A DNA stretch of 37,849 nt from Candidatus Nealsoniibacteriota bacterium (GCA_030616085.1 JAUWYA010000007.1:1-37849), one strand, 5' to 3'. Counted from the first letter of the stretch, positions 1-9,755 are shown. A program made the numbers and translations. Notes: generated by a model not told the origin, from the letters alone.

Positions 1-89
1 GCAACCTTTCTAATGCTCCATCCCTGCCTTACAAGCGTTACAGCTTGCATTCTCACCCTGGGCAGATTAGGGTTTTTAGAGTATGCCAT
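1..89 (-). mobile_element. N-terminus of a transposase (HTH), truncated by the window edge
   Basis: Complement from 89 reads MAYSKNPNLPRVRMQAVTLVRQGWSIRKV..., a typical IS transposase HTH N-terminus; continues beyond position 1. Confidence 0.65.
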
Positions 90-145
90 ATACATACATT
101 TTACACCATTGGGTGGTGCCAAGCTATTGAACCATTACAAAAGGG

Positions 146-174
146 TTGACAAAAATATGAATATATGATATGAT
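146..174 (+). promoter_or_regulatory. sigma70-like promoter TTGACA-N17-TATGAT
   Basis: TTGACA 146-151, 17-nt spacer, TATGAT 169-174, followed by hairpin TCAAGAA-gtgtt-TTCTTGA. Confidence 0.7.
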
Positions 175-246
175 TAAGATATTCAAGAAGTGTTTTCTTG
201 ATGTAAAAATAGTACATGAAAAACTAAATATAGAAAGGGACAAAAA

Positions 247-1437
247 ATGAGAATGTTTGTGACAATTCTATCAGTGTTGCTCATATTGGCTGGTTCTGTT
301 TTTGTAGGAGAGTTGTGTGAGTATATTCTTAAAGCTATTGGACTGCCCAATTGGGTTTGCTTCTGGATTAGTTTGCTTATAGAAACCTTTTTGTTTATTT
401 ATTTAACATATAGGTTTCTTAAAGACGCAATAAGAGAAATTCCTGCTGACCCTCCGCACAAAGCCATACTTCTCTTTTTGGGCAAAAGGCAGGACAAGAT
501 TCTTGATGAGGGCTGGCGCTTGCTACCCTTCTATCAAATTATCTTTGACGTAATAGCTATTGATGTAACAAAAAACAATGAGGATTTACCGCCCCAAGAA
601 GTAAAAACGCCAGATTTGGCTGATTTGAGTTTTGAAGTAAGTATTACTTGGTCAGCTGGTGGTTATTGGGACGAAGGAAAGAAAAAACAGATAGAGCTTT
701 TGAATAATTATATCATGAGCGAGAAGGAAAAAGGCGTTAAGAAAATCTATAAAGATATTATCCAGAGTCGTTTGAGGGCTTGGGTTTTTGCCGAAGACGA
801 AGGGCCTGCAACATGGCAAGAAGCTATAGGATGCAAAGATGAGATTATCGCCACTCTTGTTAAGGCGATTTTAGGGGATAATATTCCTGCTATTCCCTCT
901 GATATTCCCACTAATGTTTTATTAAGATATTTTAGCGTTCCTCGTAAGGGCCCGTTAGAATATCAAAAGCAAAAATGGGGCAAACAAACAGAGCAAGGAA
1001 GCAACTGGGAGGGCATTGAAGCGCAATTGGAAAAGATAGGAGACAGTAAATTAGAGGAGCTTAAGAAAGCAATAAAGGAGAGACAGAATATTATAAGAAC
1101 ATTGAGAGAAGGAAACGGATCTCTTGTTCATAAGAAGCTTGGCATCACTATCCACTTACTTACTATCAACAACGTTGCTTTAGTGGGTCCAGTGGCAGAA
1201 GCTGTCCAGAAACGGGCTAAAGAAAAAGAAGAGGCTTTGGCAGAAAAAACAGAGATTGACCATCTGCTTAATATGATTGGGAAATTGAACAGAGAGGGCA
1301 AAATATCAAAAGAATTGGCCGCAGAGCTTGTTCAAACAGAACGAGGCAAGATTACCAAGAATGTAGATGAAAAAAAAATAAGCACTTCTCCAGAGCTAAC
1401 CAAAATACTCAAAAAGCTTGCAAATGCCATATCTTAA
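247..1437 (+). CDS. SPFH/Band-7-like membrane protein
   Basis: Two N-terminal TM segments, SPFH-like beta region, Ala/Glu-rich C-terminal helix. Confidence 0.5.
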   Translation: MRMFVTILSVLLILAGSVFVGELCEYILKAIGLPNWVCFWISLLIETFLFIYLTYRFLKDAIREIPADPPHKAILLFLGKRQDKILDEGWRLLPFYQIIFDVIAIDVTKNNEDLPPQEVKTPDLADLSFEVSITWSAGGYWDEGKKKQIELLNNYIMSEKEKGVKKIYKDIIQSRLRAWVFAEDEGPATWQEAIGCKDEIIATLVKAILGDNIPAIPSDIPTNVLLRYFSVPRKGPLEYQKQKWGKQTEQGSNWEGIEAQLEKIGDSKLEELKKAIKERQNIIRTLREGNGSLVHKKLGITIHLLTINNVALVGPVAEAVQKRAKEKEEALAEKTEIDHLLNMIGKLNREGKISKELAAELVQTERGKITKNVDEKKISTSPELTKILKKLANAIS

Positions 1438-1442
1438 ATACA

Positions 1443-1480
1443 AAACCCTGTTTGTATTAAACATACAAACAGGGTTTTTC
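1443..1480 (+). terminator. Rho-independent terminator (bidirectional)
   Basis: ACCCTGTTTGTAT-taaac-ATACAAACAGGGTTTTT. Confidence 0.85.
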
Positions 1481-1513
1481 TATTTTATCTATTTTTTACT
1501 CGTCTTTCTTTTT

Positions 1514-3682
1514 TTATTTTTTTCTTTTGCGTTTTTCTGTTATATTTTTAAGTTTTTGCTCTTCTTTTTCTATTCTAGCTTTTTTTTCAGGTATATCTTC
1601 AAGGACTCTTGGTTTTCTTTCGCCTATGCTTCTAAGTTTTTCTACTTCTTTTTCTACTTTTCCTAAAACTACTGCTCCAACAGAAGTTCCAGATGGTGTT
1701 GCTCTTTGTACTGATGTTTTATATTTAGCGTGTTCTTCCCACCCCAATGATGTAAATCTTTCATTAGTGACAGCTTTAGCGATTCCTGGCGTTGATACAT
1801 TATATTTCTTTGAAAGATGGTCCATATATTTGTCCCAGTTTTCTTTTTCTTTTGTTGGGTCAAGTTTTTTCTTTTCTACCCATTTTGAAATGATGTTATT
1901 AACAGTGTCTTGTCTTGCCATAACCCCTCCTTTCAGGTTTCCAAAGGCACGAAGCTGGTTTTCGCCACAGACAGCCATTACTATTTCCATTACTTCTTCG
2001 TTGTCTATTACTTCTCTTTCCATGTTTGCAATATCGCTAGGTTTGGCATTTATTATAGATTCTATCATTTTCTTTCTACCCGCTTCTTTTGACTTTCCAA
2101 TTTTTGCCAAACGAGAATCCATTCTTAAAACCTTGCCTAAATTACCAGTTTTACTCATAAAGTCTAAAGCCTTTTTTGCATATTTATCATTTAAGAACCT
2201 TTTATCTTTGAACAGTCCTTCTTCATCTACCTTTTTTGTTTTCTTATTCCAGTATCCATATTTTTTCGCGTACGCTTTTACAAAATCCTGACTGTCGCCT
2301 CTGTCTCTTACAGCTGTGTCTAGCCAGGCAGCTGCTTCTTTAGGCGCAAGTTTTCCGTATGCAAGTCTTTCCATTCCTATGTCGCTAGGACCAGTATTTT
2401 GTTTCTTCGCTTCGTCCATCGCTACTCTAAATTCAGAGAATTTTCGTAATGGTTCAGGCCTAAACCATCTAAGGAATTTTGTGCGGTCCCAAGTTTTTGT
2501 TATCCCTTCTGCTGCATGGCGAGCAGTAGTAAGTTGAAGGAACCGTCTTTTACCCTCTTCGTCTTTTGATAGTACTTTTGGAATGAATTTTCTATCTGCC
2601 AAAGCCATGCCTTTCCAACTTTTCTTTGCTACCCATCCAGCGCTTTTTGCAGTGCCTCTTAAAGTTCCTCTGTCCCTTGCTTTGGCAAAATTTACTACTG
2701 TTGAAGCGCCTATGGCTGAGGTTTGGAGTCCGAAGACAAATCCAATGCCGAGAAAGATTGCTGAAACAAAATAAGGAAGAATTCCATTAAAAACAGCATT
2801 TCCTGCTGTTGATGGGATGCTAACTGCAGCGCCAGCCTGGATTCTAGTTACAAGAAGGAGTCCTAAATACAAGAAAAATCCGCAGCTTACTCCAATAAAT
2901 GACCAGTTGATAAACTGTTCCCACCATCTGTCAAAATATTTCCTAGTAATTGGTAAAATATAGCAGGCAAAGGCTAAAGGAGAGAGAATGACTAATAACC
3001 AGATAACAAGATATCTTAATATAAAAATAACAGTGAAGAGCAATAAAATAAATGTTAAAACCCAAAGGAACGGAACCATAACAGCGAGTTGCGTGATAAA
3101 TGGCCATGCGCTTTCAACTTCTGTTCGTTCATCAAAACCAGCAGAAATTTGTTCAACGCTTCTTACCATAGTTGCTCCAAAAGCATCTGCTTTTAAATCT
3201 TGGATAAAGAAGTTCATTACAATATTAGAAGCGTCAACAATTAAACCGCAAATAACCGGCGCAAAGTTTACTAAAAGAGCAACAATAATAAATGTTATTA
3301 AAAGTTTTTTTGTTTCATAACCAGCTAATCGCAAAATAGTGGCAATAGCAATATATACCAAAATTAAAACTAAAAGCATGTTGACAAATCCTTGAGTAAC
3401 TCCTAATCCCGTTTCAATTATGGGATTAGCCTTTGGCCCACCAGGATTTGTATAAGAGTAGCTAATAAAATTAGGGCTTAGCACCCAATTTAAAAGAGAG
3501 CCAGTCAATCCTGTAAAAAACTTGGCTATATTTACAGCGAGCTTAATGATGAGAAATAAAATATATGTGCCGATCCCCTTTTTTAAATTATCTACCCATC
3601 CTGCCGAAGAAATAAAAGGGTAGAGAATTCCTAAGAGAATAGTAGAAGAAACAAATAGAGATTTTTTGATTCTTTGAATCAT
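1514..3682 (-). CDS. VirB6/TrbL-like T4SS polytopic membrane protein
   Basis: 722-aa ORF, multiple TM helices then long basic cytoplasmic tail. Confidence 0.5.
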   Translation of the reverse strand: MIQRIKKSLFVSSTILLGILYPFISSAGWVDNLKKGIGTYILFLIIKLAVNIAKFFTGLTGSLLNWVLSPNFISYSYTNPGGPKANPIIETGLGVTQGFVNMLLVLILVYIAIATILRLAGYETKKLLITFIIVALLVNFAPVICGLIVDASNIVMNFFIQDLKADAFGATMVRSVEQISAGFDERTEVESAWPFITQLAVMVPFLWVLTFILLLFTVIFILRYLVIWLLVILSPLAFACYILPITRKYFDRWWEQFINWSFIGVSCGFFLYLGLLLVTRIQAGAAVSIPSTAGNAVFNGILPYFVSAIFLGIGFVFGLQTSAIGASTVVNFAKARDRGTLRGTAKSAGWVAKKSWKGMALADRKFIPKVLSKDEEGKRRFLQLTTARHAAEGITKTWDRTKFLRWFRPEPLRKFSEFRVAMDEAKKQNTGPSDIGMERLAYGKLAPKEAAAWLDTAVRDRGDSQDFVKAYAKKYGYWNKKTKKVDEEGLFKDKRFLNDKYAKKALDFMSKTGNLGKVLRMDSRLAKIGKSKEAGRKKMIESIINAKPSDIANMEREVIDNEEVMEIVMAVCGENQLRAFGNLKGGVMARQDTVNNIISKWVEKKKLDPTKEKENWDKYMDHLSKKYNVSTPGIAKAVTNERFTSLGWEEHAKYKTSVQRATPSGTSVGAVVLGKVEKEVEKLRSIGERKPRVLEDIPEKKARIEKEEQKLKNITEKRKRKK

Positions 3683-3693
3683 TAGATTATTTT

Positions 3694-3754
3694 ACCCCGT
3701 TAGAGATTGTGAGACAAGTGCATAAAGATAAAGTTCTTTAATCTCTAACGGGGT
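3694..3754. repeat. CCCCGTTAGA palindromic repeat (copy 1)
   Basis: ACCCCGTTAGAGATT ... AATCTCTAACGGGGT inverted arms. Confidence 0.8.
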
Positions 3755-4595
3755 TTAACATATTGGATAATTTAATCCAATTATTAATAAACAAAGTTTC
3801 AGCGCGCTGTGTTGGCTGGATGTTGTTTTTCAAAAGCAAATCATTAATCTCTTTCTTACTTAATTTTAACCCATTCGCTAGATTGTTGGCAAGTTGTTTT
3901 CTTGGATGAGAAAAGCCAGCTTTGACGATTTTGAAAAACAGGTCAATGTCAACATTTTTATATTTTTTCTTTGGAACTATTTTAATTATTGCTGAGTCAA
4001 CTTTTGGTTGGGGGTAAAAAGATTTCTTTGAGATGTAAGAAATGATTTTTACATTAGCATAGAATTGGACAGAAACAGCTAAGATGTTCATTTTGGGGCT
4101 TTTGCCCCGTCTTCGCTCTTCAAGCTTCGGCGGGCGAGGGCATATTCTTTGAGCAACCTCTTTTTGAATAATTAAAATCATTTCTTTGGGAGGATTTTTT
4201 AATTCCAAGAATTTTCTAATAACTGGTGCAGTGATGTAAAAAGGTAGATTAGCTACTAATTTGTAATTTTGAATTTTGAATTTTGAATTTTGAATCAATT
4301 TTGAATTTTGAATTTTAAATTTTAATATATCTTGGTTGATTATCTCAATATTCTTAAGCTCTTTTAAATTTTCTTTGAGAGCTTCACACATCCGTGGATC
4401 TTTTTCTACTGCTATTACTTTTTTTACCGTCTTTGCTATTTCTTGAGTCAAAGCTCCTGTTCCAGGGCCAATCTCTAAAACAATATCTTTTGATTGGAGA
4501 TTCGCTGTTCTTACGACTTTTTTGATAATCTGTTTATCAATCAGAAGATTCTGTCCAAGTCGTTTTATTGGTTTGATCTTATGTTTGATTCTCAT
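3738..4595 (-). CDS. rsmA: 16S rRNA (adenine(1518)-N6/adenine(1519)-N6)-dimethyltransferase
   Basis: LGQNLLID, VLEIGPGTGALT, NLPFYIT motifs. Confidence 0.93.
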   Translation of the reverse strand: MRIKHKIKPIKRLGQNLLIDKQIIKKVVRTANLQSKDIVLEIGPGTGALTQEIAKTVKKVIAVEKDPRMCEALKENLKELKNIEIINQDILKFKIQNSKLIQNSKFKIQNYKLVANLPFYITAPVIRKFLELKNPPKEMILIIQKEVAQRICPRPPKLEERRRGKSPKMNILAVSVQFYANVKIISYISKKSFYPQPKVDSAIIKIVPKKKYKNVDIDLFFKIVKAGFSHPRKQLANNLANGLKLSKKEINDLLLKNNIQPTQRAETLFINNWIKLSNMLNPVRD

Positions 4596-4651
4596 TATTC
4601 AATGATAGCATGCTATGCTTCATAGAAAAAAGGGGTGTGGAAAAACTACTT

Positions 4652-4692
4652 GACCCCGTTAGAAGTTTTCCACTTCTAACGGGGTTGACCCC
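4652..4692. repeat. CCCCGTTAGA palindromic repeat (copy 2)
   Basis: GACCCCGTTAGAAGT-tttcc-ACTTCTAACGGGGTTGAC. Confidence 0.8.
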
Positions 4693-4721
4693 ATTCTTTA
4701 ATAGAGTTATAAAGAAGTAAT

Positions 4722-5759
4722 ATGGAAAACCCTGATGATGGTGATAATAATTTAAGCAAAGAGATTTTTTCTAATGCAAGCATGGTTTTGGTTGCTTTTT
4801 TATTTGCAGGTTTAACATTAGGATTAATTTCAAGTTTAAATTTGCCTAGTCAGATGTCAGCCAGTTTGATTTCTCAGGATTTGTTTGTTGAGCCAGCAAA
4901 GAATTTTCTTAGAGAATCTCCTAAAATGACTTTTATTCAAGATAACAGCATAATTGGGCTTTCTCCGCCAGCAACAATTACTCCTCAGGTTCTGGGAATT
5001 GTGTTAGGGAGTGTTGAAGATGAGATAGAAAGAAGAAATGAAATTATTGAGTATGTTGTTCAATCAGGCGATAGCCTTTCTTCTATTGCAGTTAAATATG
5101 ATATTTCTCTTAATACGATTTTATGGGCTAATGATTTAAGCTCAAAATCAATAATTAAGATTGGCCAGAAACTTATTATTCTTCCAATTTCAGGGGTTGT
5201 CCATCATATTAAAAACGGAGACACCTTAAGCGAGATCGCAAAGACATATAAAAGCAATAGTTCTGAAATTATTGCCTTTAACGAACTTTCAAGCGAAGGG
5301 GATATCTTTATAGGTGATATTTTGGTTATTCCTAACGGGAAAATGCCTCCTCCAAAAAGCACGTATTATGCTTCTCCCCAAGTTCCTATTGGCTCAAGTT
5401 ATTTTATTTGTCCTACTGCCGATTGCAGAGTTACTCAAGGGCTTCATTGGTATAATGCTATTGACTTTGGAGCTAAATGCGGATCCTTGATTTATGCTGC
5501 TGCAGCAGGCACAGTGCAAAGAGTAGAATACGGCTGGAATAGCGGAGCTGGAAATTATATTACAATTTTGCATCCTAATGGAGTAGTAACAATGTATGGA
5601 CATGTTCAGAAGAGTTTAGTTTCTCCTGGTCAGGAAGTTTCTCAAGGAGAGATGGTTGGTTTAATAGGAGGTAAGCCAGGAAGTCCAGGAGCTGGACTTT
5701 CCACTGGATGTCATATTCATTTTGGCGTACGCGGCGCTCGTAATCCTTTTGCAAGGTAG
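4722..5759 (+). CDS. LysM x2 + M23 family metallopeptidase
   Basis: YVVQSGDSLSSIAVKYDIS and HIKNGDTLSEIAKTYK LysM; GLHWYNAIDFGAKCG...HPNGVVTMYGH...GCHIHFGV M23 motifs. Confidence 0.92.
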   Translation: MENPDDGDNNLSKEIFSNASMVLVAFLFAGLTLGLISSLNLPSQMSASLISQDLFVEPAKNFLRESPKMTFIQDNSIIGLSPPATITPQVLGIVLGSVEDEIERRNEIIEYVVQSGDSLSSIAVKYDISLNTILWANDLSSKSIIKIGQKLIILPISGVVHHIKNGDTLSEIAKTYKSNSSEIIAFNELSSEGDIFIGDILVIPNGKMPPPKSTYYASPQVPIGSSYFICPTADCRVTQGLHWYNAIDFGAKCGSLIYAAAAGTVQRVEYGWNSGAGNYITILHPNGVVTMYGHVQKSLVSPGQEVSQGEMVGLIGGKPGSPGAGLSTGCHIHFGVRGARNPFAR

Positions 5760-5846
5760 TGGATAGTGGATAGTGGGTAGTTAAGGAGTTAAGCTCCTTT
5801 TTTTGTTTGTTTGACATGTTTTTTTGAAAAGCTATAATAAAATTGT

Positions 5847-6074
5847 ATGGAGAATCAAAATAATCAAAATAATATTACAATTGGAGATTTAGCTAGAATG
5901 GTGCAAAAGGGGTTTGAAGAAACAGCCAAAAAAGATGAGGTTAATATGCGATTTGATAAAGTTGAAGATCGTTTGGAAACAATAGAGAAGCTTCTCATTG
6001 TCAATCACCGCCAAAGAATAGAAAAATTAGAAACAGAAGTAAAGGAGTTAAAAGAGCTTTTAGCCGTTAAATAA
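5847..6074 (+). CDS. small coiled-coil protein
   Basis: 75-aa ORF, heptad-rich; preceded by TTGACA-N16-TATAAT. Confidence 0.6.
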   Translation: MENQNNQNNITIGDLARMVQKGFEETAKKDEVNMRFDKVEDRLETIEKLLIVNHRQRIEKLETEVKELKELLAVK

Positions 6075-6154
6075 ATTTAAGGAGTTTAGTTTTTTGAAAT
6101 AGCCCTATCTTTGAAGGGTTTTCTTTTTTCTAAAAATTTGCTATGATTAGATTA

Positions 6155-6580
6155 ATGAAGAAAGTATTTCTAATAATCTTTTTGAGCTTGTTGTTTTTTT
6201 CTTTTTTTGTTCCAAATTTAATTTTAGCTGGAGGAACAGGTTGTCCTACAGAAGGATTAGTTCCTTGCGGTAATGTTGATACTTGTCCTTGTGAGCTTTG
6301 CGATTTTTTTGTAATGATTGACAACTGGATTAAAGGTCTTTTGTTTCTGGTTGTCCCGCCTTTAGCAGTTTTAATGATAGCAATTGGCGGTGGAATGTAT
6401 ATTATTTCCCAGGGTAATCCAGAAATGCTTTCTCGTGCAAAAAGATTATTTACAGCAGTTGTTATTGGCCTTTTGATAATTTATGGCGCTTGGCTATTTG
6501 TTAATACATTTTTAATGGCAATTGGAGTAGCTGAATGGACAGGTTTAAAAGAGGGCTGGTGGATAATCCCCTGTGATTAA
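6155..6580 (+). CDS. small secreted two-TM protein, TrbC/VirB2 pilin-like
   Basis: Signal peptide plus two TM helices (GLLFLVVPPLAVLMIAIGGGMYI...GLLIIYGAWLFVNTF); start chosen at 6155 because 6143 overlaps a -10-like TATGAT. Confidence 0.6.
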   Translation: MKKVFLIIFLSLLFFSFFVPNLILAGGTGCPTEGLVPCGNVDTCPCELCDFFVMIDNWIKGLLFLVVPPLAVLMIAIGGGMYIISQGNPEMLSRAKRLFTAVVIGLLIIYGAWLFVNTFLMAIGVAEWTGLKEGWWIIPCD

Positions 6581-6612
6581 TCGCCCCCATAGTTTAATTG
6601 GAAAAGCAATAA

Positions 6613-6685
6613 GGGTCCGTAGCTCAATTGGTGGAGCAGATCCCTCTTAAGGATAAGGTTGAGCGTTCGAGTCGCTCCGGACCCA
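6613..6685 (+). tRNA. tRNA-Lys(CTT)
   Basis: Acceptor GGGTCCG/CGGACCC, loop ctCTTaa, T-arm GAGCG-TTCGAGT-CGCTC. Confidence 0.9.
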
Positions 6686-6692
6686 CAAAAAT

Positions 6693-6959
6693 ATGTTAAC
6701 AACAGAAGAAAAAACAAAAATAATTGAAAAGTACAAACTGCATAACGCAGACACCGGATCTGATGAGGTTCAGATTGCTTTGCTTTCCGAAGAGATTAAA
6801 CAATTGCTTTCTCATTTGAAAAAGCATTCTAAAGACTTTCATTCTAAGAGAGGGCTTTTGAAAATGGTTTCTAAAAGAAGAAAGCTTTTAAAGCATTTAC
6901 AAAAAGAGAACGAGAGAAGATATAATAAAATTGTTAAGGCAATAGGGTTAAAAAAATAA
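6693..6959 (+). CDS. rpsO: 30S ribosomal protein S15
   Basis: HNADTGSDEVQIALLSEEIKQL...HSKDFHSKRGLLKMVSKRRKLL. Confidence 0.96.
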   Translation: MLTTEEKTKIIEKYKLHNADTGSDEVQIALLSEEIKQLLSHLKKHSKDFHSKRGLLKMVSKRRKLLKHLQKENERRYNKIVKAIGLKK

Positions 6960-7057
6960 CAAATAACAAATTTCTAATTTCTAATAAAATTCCCAATGTC
7001 AAAATCCAAATGCCAAAAGTTTGACATTAGTTATTAGGATTTAGACATTTTTAGATT

Positions 7058-7561
7058 ATGGTATTTAAACACATTGGACAGCGCGTTGGAGTATTAATAG
7101 ATGTTCAGAATCTGTATCATTCAGCTAAAAACTTATACAACGCCCGGGTTAATTTTCAAGAGGTTTTGAAGCTAGGAGTGAGCGGAAGAAGCTTAATAAG
7201 GGTTTTTGCTTATGTGGTTAGCACAAAAACAGGAGAGGAAAAGCCATTCTTTGATGCTTTGACTAAACTTGGCATTGAAACAAGAGTGAGAGAGCTCCAG
7301 GAATTCTACGGAGGCCAGAAAAAAGCTGACTGGGACGTTGGAATAGTTATTGATGCCATTAGGATAGCCCCGAGCATTGATGTTTTGGTTCTTGCTTCAG
7401 GAGACGGCGACTTTATCTCTTTGGTTGAGTATTTAAAAAATCAAGGAAAAAGAGTAGAGATTATTGCTTTTGGCAAATCTTCTTCATCTCGCTTAAGAGA
7501 AATATGCGATGAGTTTATTGATTTGGAGAAATCGCCAAAAAAGTATTTATTAAAGAAATAA
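7058..7561 (+). CDS. NYN domain (LabA/DUF88-like) protein
   Basis: GVLIDVQNLYHSAK, DWDVGIVIDAI, VLASGDGDFISLVEYLK. Confidence 0.85.
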   Translation: MVFKHIGQRVGVLIDVQNLYHSAKNLYNARVNFQEVLKLGVSGRSLIRVFAYVVSTKTGEEKPFFDALTKLGIETRVRELQEFYGGQKKADWDVGIVIDAIRIAPSIDVLVLASGDGDFISLVEYLKNQGKRVEIIAFGKSSSSRLREICDEFIDLEKSPKKYLLKK

Positions 7562-7562
7562 C

Positions 7563-7657
7563 AGCGATACCAATAATACCAATGAACATACCAATGATAC
7601 GAATAAAAATAAAAAACATTAGTATAATTGGTATGTAATTCGTATATTAGTATCGCT
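7563..7657 (+). repeat. long imperfect inverted repeat immediately upstream of pnp
   Basis: AGCGATACCAATAATACCAATGAACATACCAATGATACGAAT versus the reverse complement of attagtataattggtatgtaattcgtatattagtatcgct. Confidence 0.8.
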
Positions 7658-7662
7658 TATTT

Positions 7663-9750
7663 ATGAAGTTTAGTTTAAAATTAGACGGGAAAAACATTGA
7701 AGTTGAAACTAATAGTTTAGCTGAACAAGCAAATGGAAGCGCTTTGGTTCGCTGCGGCGATACTTTAGTTTTAGCTACTTGCGTAATGAGCAGGCAAAAT
7801 CGAGAAGACCTCGATTTTTTTCCTTTATTTGTTGAATACCAAGAAAAATATTATGCAGCAGGAAAGATTAAAGGCCCCAGATACATTAAAAGAGAAAGCA
7901 GGCCGTCTGATGAAGCAGTTTGCAATGGTAGGTTAATTGATAGATGTATTAGGCCAAGATTCCCTAAGGGCCTAAAAAGAGAAATTCAGGTGATTATAAC
8001 AGTTCTTTCTTGGGATGGTGAAAATGATCCAGATCTTCTTGGGCTAATAGCCAGTTCAATCGCCTTATCTATCTCTGATATTCCATGGAATGGTCCATTA
8101 GGAGCAGTAAGGGTCTGCAGAAAAGACAACAACTTTATTCTAAGCCCTTCTTATGAACAAAAAGAAGGCGCTGATATGGATATTGTTTTTGCAGGACTTT
8201 GTCATGACAAAGAATTCTTAATTAATATGATTGAAGGAAGTTTTCAGCAAATAGAAGAAAAAGCAATTTTAGAGGCGTATGATTTTGCAGAAAAGCGTAT
8301 TAAAAAGATTATTGACTTTCAAAACGATATTAAGAAGAAAGCTGGAAAAGAAAAAACTGTTTTAGAGCCAAGCGCGCAAGATCCTGATTTAGAAAAAGAA
8401 ATCAAAAAGTTTTTAAACGATAAGTTTGAAAAAGCGTTTTTCCAAAAAGATAAAATCAAGAGATCAGAACAGCTTGACGATTTAACAAAAGAGCTTAGCT
8501 TTTTCATTGAGGATAAATATGAAGATAATAATAAGTTAAAATATGCTTTAAGCTTTTTAGACGAAGAAGCAGATAGATTAGTTCACGAAAATGTTATAAA
8601 ATATGATAAAAGGGTTGATGCGAGAAAGTTGGATGAAGTCAGGAAGATTGCTTCAGAAGTAGGACTTATTCCAAGAACTCACGGGTCAGGATTGTTTTCC
8701 AGGGGTCAAACTAAAGCATTGTCTATTCTAACCTTAGGCGGTCCAGGCGATCAGCAGTTAATAGAAGGAATGGAAATTGTCGGGGACAAGAGATTCATGC
8801 ACCATTATAATTTCCCTCCTTATTCGTCTGGAGAAGTAAAGCCAGTAAGAGGCCCTGGAAGAAGAGAAATCGGCCACGGCGTATTAGCTGAAAAAGCGCT
8901 TTTGCCTTTGCTTCCTAATGTTGAAGAGTTCCCATATACAATAAGGATTGTATCTGAGATTGTTTCCTCAAACGGTTCAACGTCAATGGCTTCTGTATCC
9001 GGCTGTTCATTAGCTTTAATGGACGCAGGAGTTCCTGTAAAAGGATTAGCCACTGGAATTGCTATTGGTTTGATTAAAGATGAAGAAACAGGGAAATACA
9101 AATTATTAACTGATATTCAGGGCCCGGAAGATCATCATGGAGATATGGATTTTAAAGTAGCCGGCACCAGGCAGGGAATTACCGTTGTTCAAATGGATGT
9201 AAAAGTTGATGGAATAAGCAGAAAGATTATAGAAGGAGCATTAGACAGGGCCAAGAAAGCAAGATTTGAGCTTTTAGATGTAATGGAGAAAACCATATCA
9301 AAGCCCAGGGCTGAGCTTTCTCCCTATGCTCCACGTATCTTCACTATCCAAATTAATCCAGATAAAATTGGGGAACTAATAGGACCAGGAGGAAAAGTTA
9401 TTAATAAAATTATTGATGAAACAGGGGCAGAAATAGATATACAGGACTCAGGCCTTGTATTTGTTACCTCAGAAAAGAAAGAGGCAGCTGAAAAAGCAGT
9501 TGACCTGATAAAGAATATTACAAGAGAAGTTAAGGCTGGAGAGGTTTTTCAAGGAAAGGTAAAAACGATTTTAGACTTTGGGGCTTTTGTTGAAATTTTA
9601 CCAGGTCAAGACGGATTAATTCATATATCTAAATTATCTGATAAAAGAGTAGAAAAGGTTGAAGATGTGGTAAAAATAGGAGATGTGGTTTCTGTAAAGG
9701 TGATTTCTGTTGACGATCAAGGCAGAATTAATTTAACGTTATTGAAATAA
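7663..9750 (+). CDS. pnp: polyribonucleotide nucleotidyltransferase
   Basis: Two RNase PH domains, KH (INKIIDETGAEIDIQDSG), S1 domain. Confidence 0.96.
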   Translation: MKFSLKLDGKNIEVETNSLAEQANGSALVRCGDTLVLATCVMSRQNREDLDFFPLFVEYQEKYYAAGKIKGPRYIKRESRPSDEAVCNGRLIDRCIRPRFPKGLKREIQVIITVLSWDGENDPDLLGLIASSIALSISDIPWNGPLGAVRVCRKDNNFILSPSYEQKEGADMDIVFAGLCHDKEFLINMIEGSFQQIEEKAILEAYDFAEKRIKKIIDFQNDIKKKAGKEKTVLEPSAQDPDLEKEIKKFLNDKFEKAFFQKDKIKRSEQLDDLTKELSFFIEDKYEDNNKLKYALSFLDEEADRLVHENVIKYDKRVDARKLDEVRKIASEVGLIPRTHGSGLFSRGQTKALSILTLGGPGDQQLIEGMEIVGDKRFMHHYNFPPYSSGEVKPVRGPGRREIGHGVLAEKALLPLLPNVEEFPYTIRIVSEIVSSNGSTSMASVSGCSLALMDAGVPVKGLATGIAIGLIKDEETGKYKLLTDIQGPEDHHGDMDFKVAGTRQGITVVQMDVKVDGISRKIIEGALDRAKKARFELLDVMEKTISKPRAELSPYAPRIFTIQINPDKIGELIGPGGKVINKIIDETGAEIDIQDSGLVFVTSEKKEAAEKAVDLIKNITREVKAGEVFQGKVKTILDFGAFVEILPGQDGLIHISKLSDKRVEKVEDVVKIGDVVSVKVISVDDQGRINLTLLK

Positions 9751-9755
9751 GAACC

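Noticed and set aside
1527-3320. Several + strand ORFs opposite the VirB6-like gene
   Set aside because: Shadow ORFs over a strongly coding minus-strand gene
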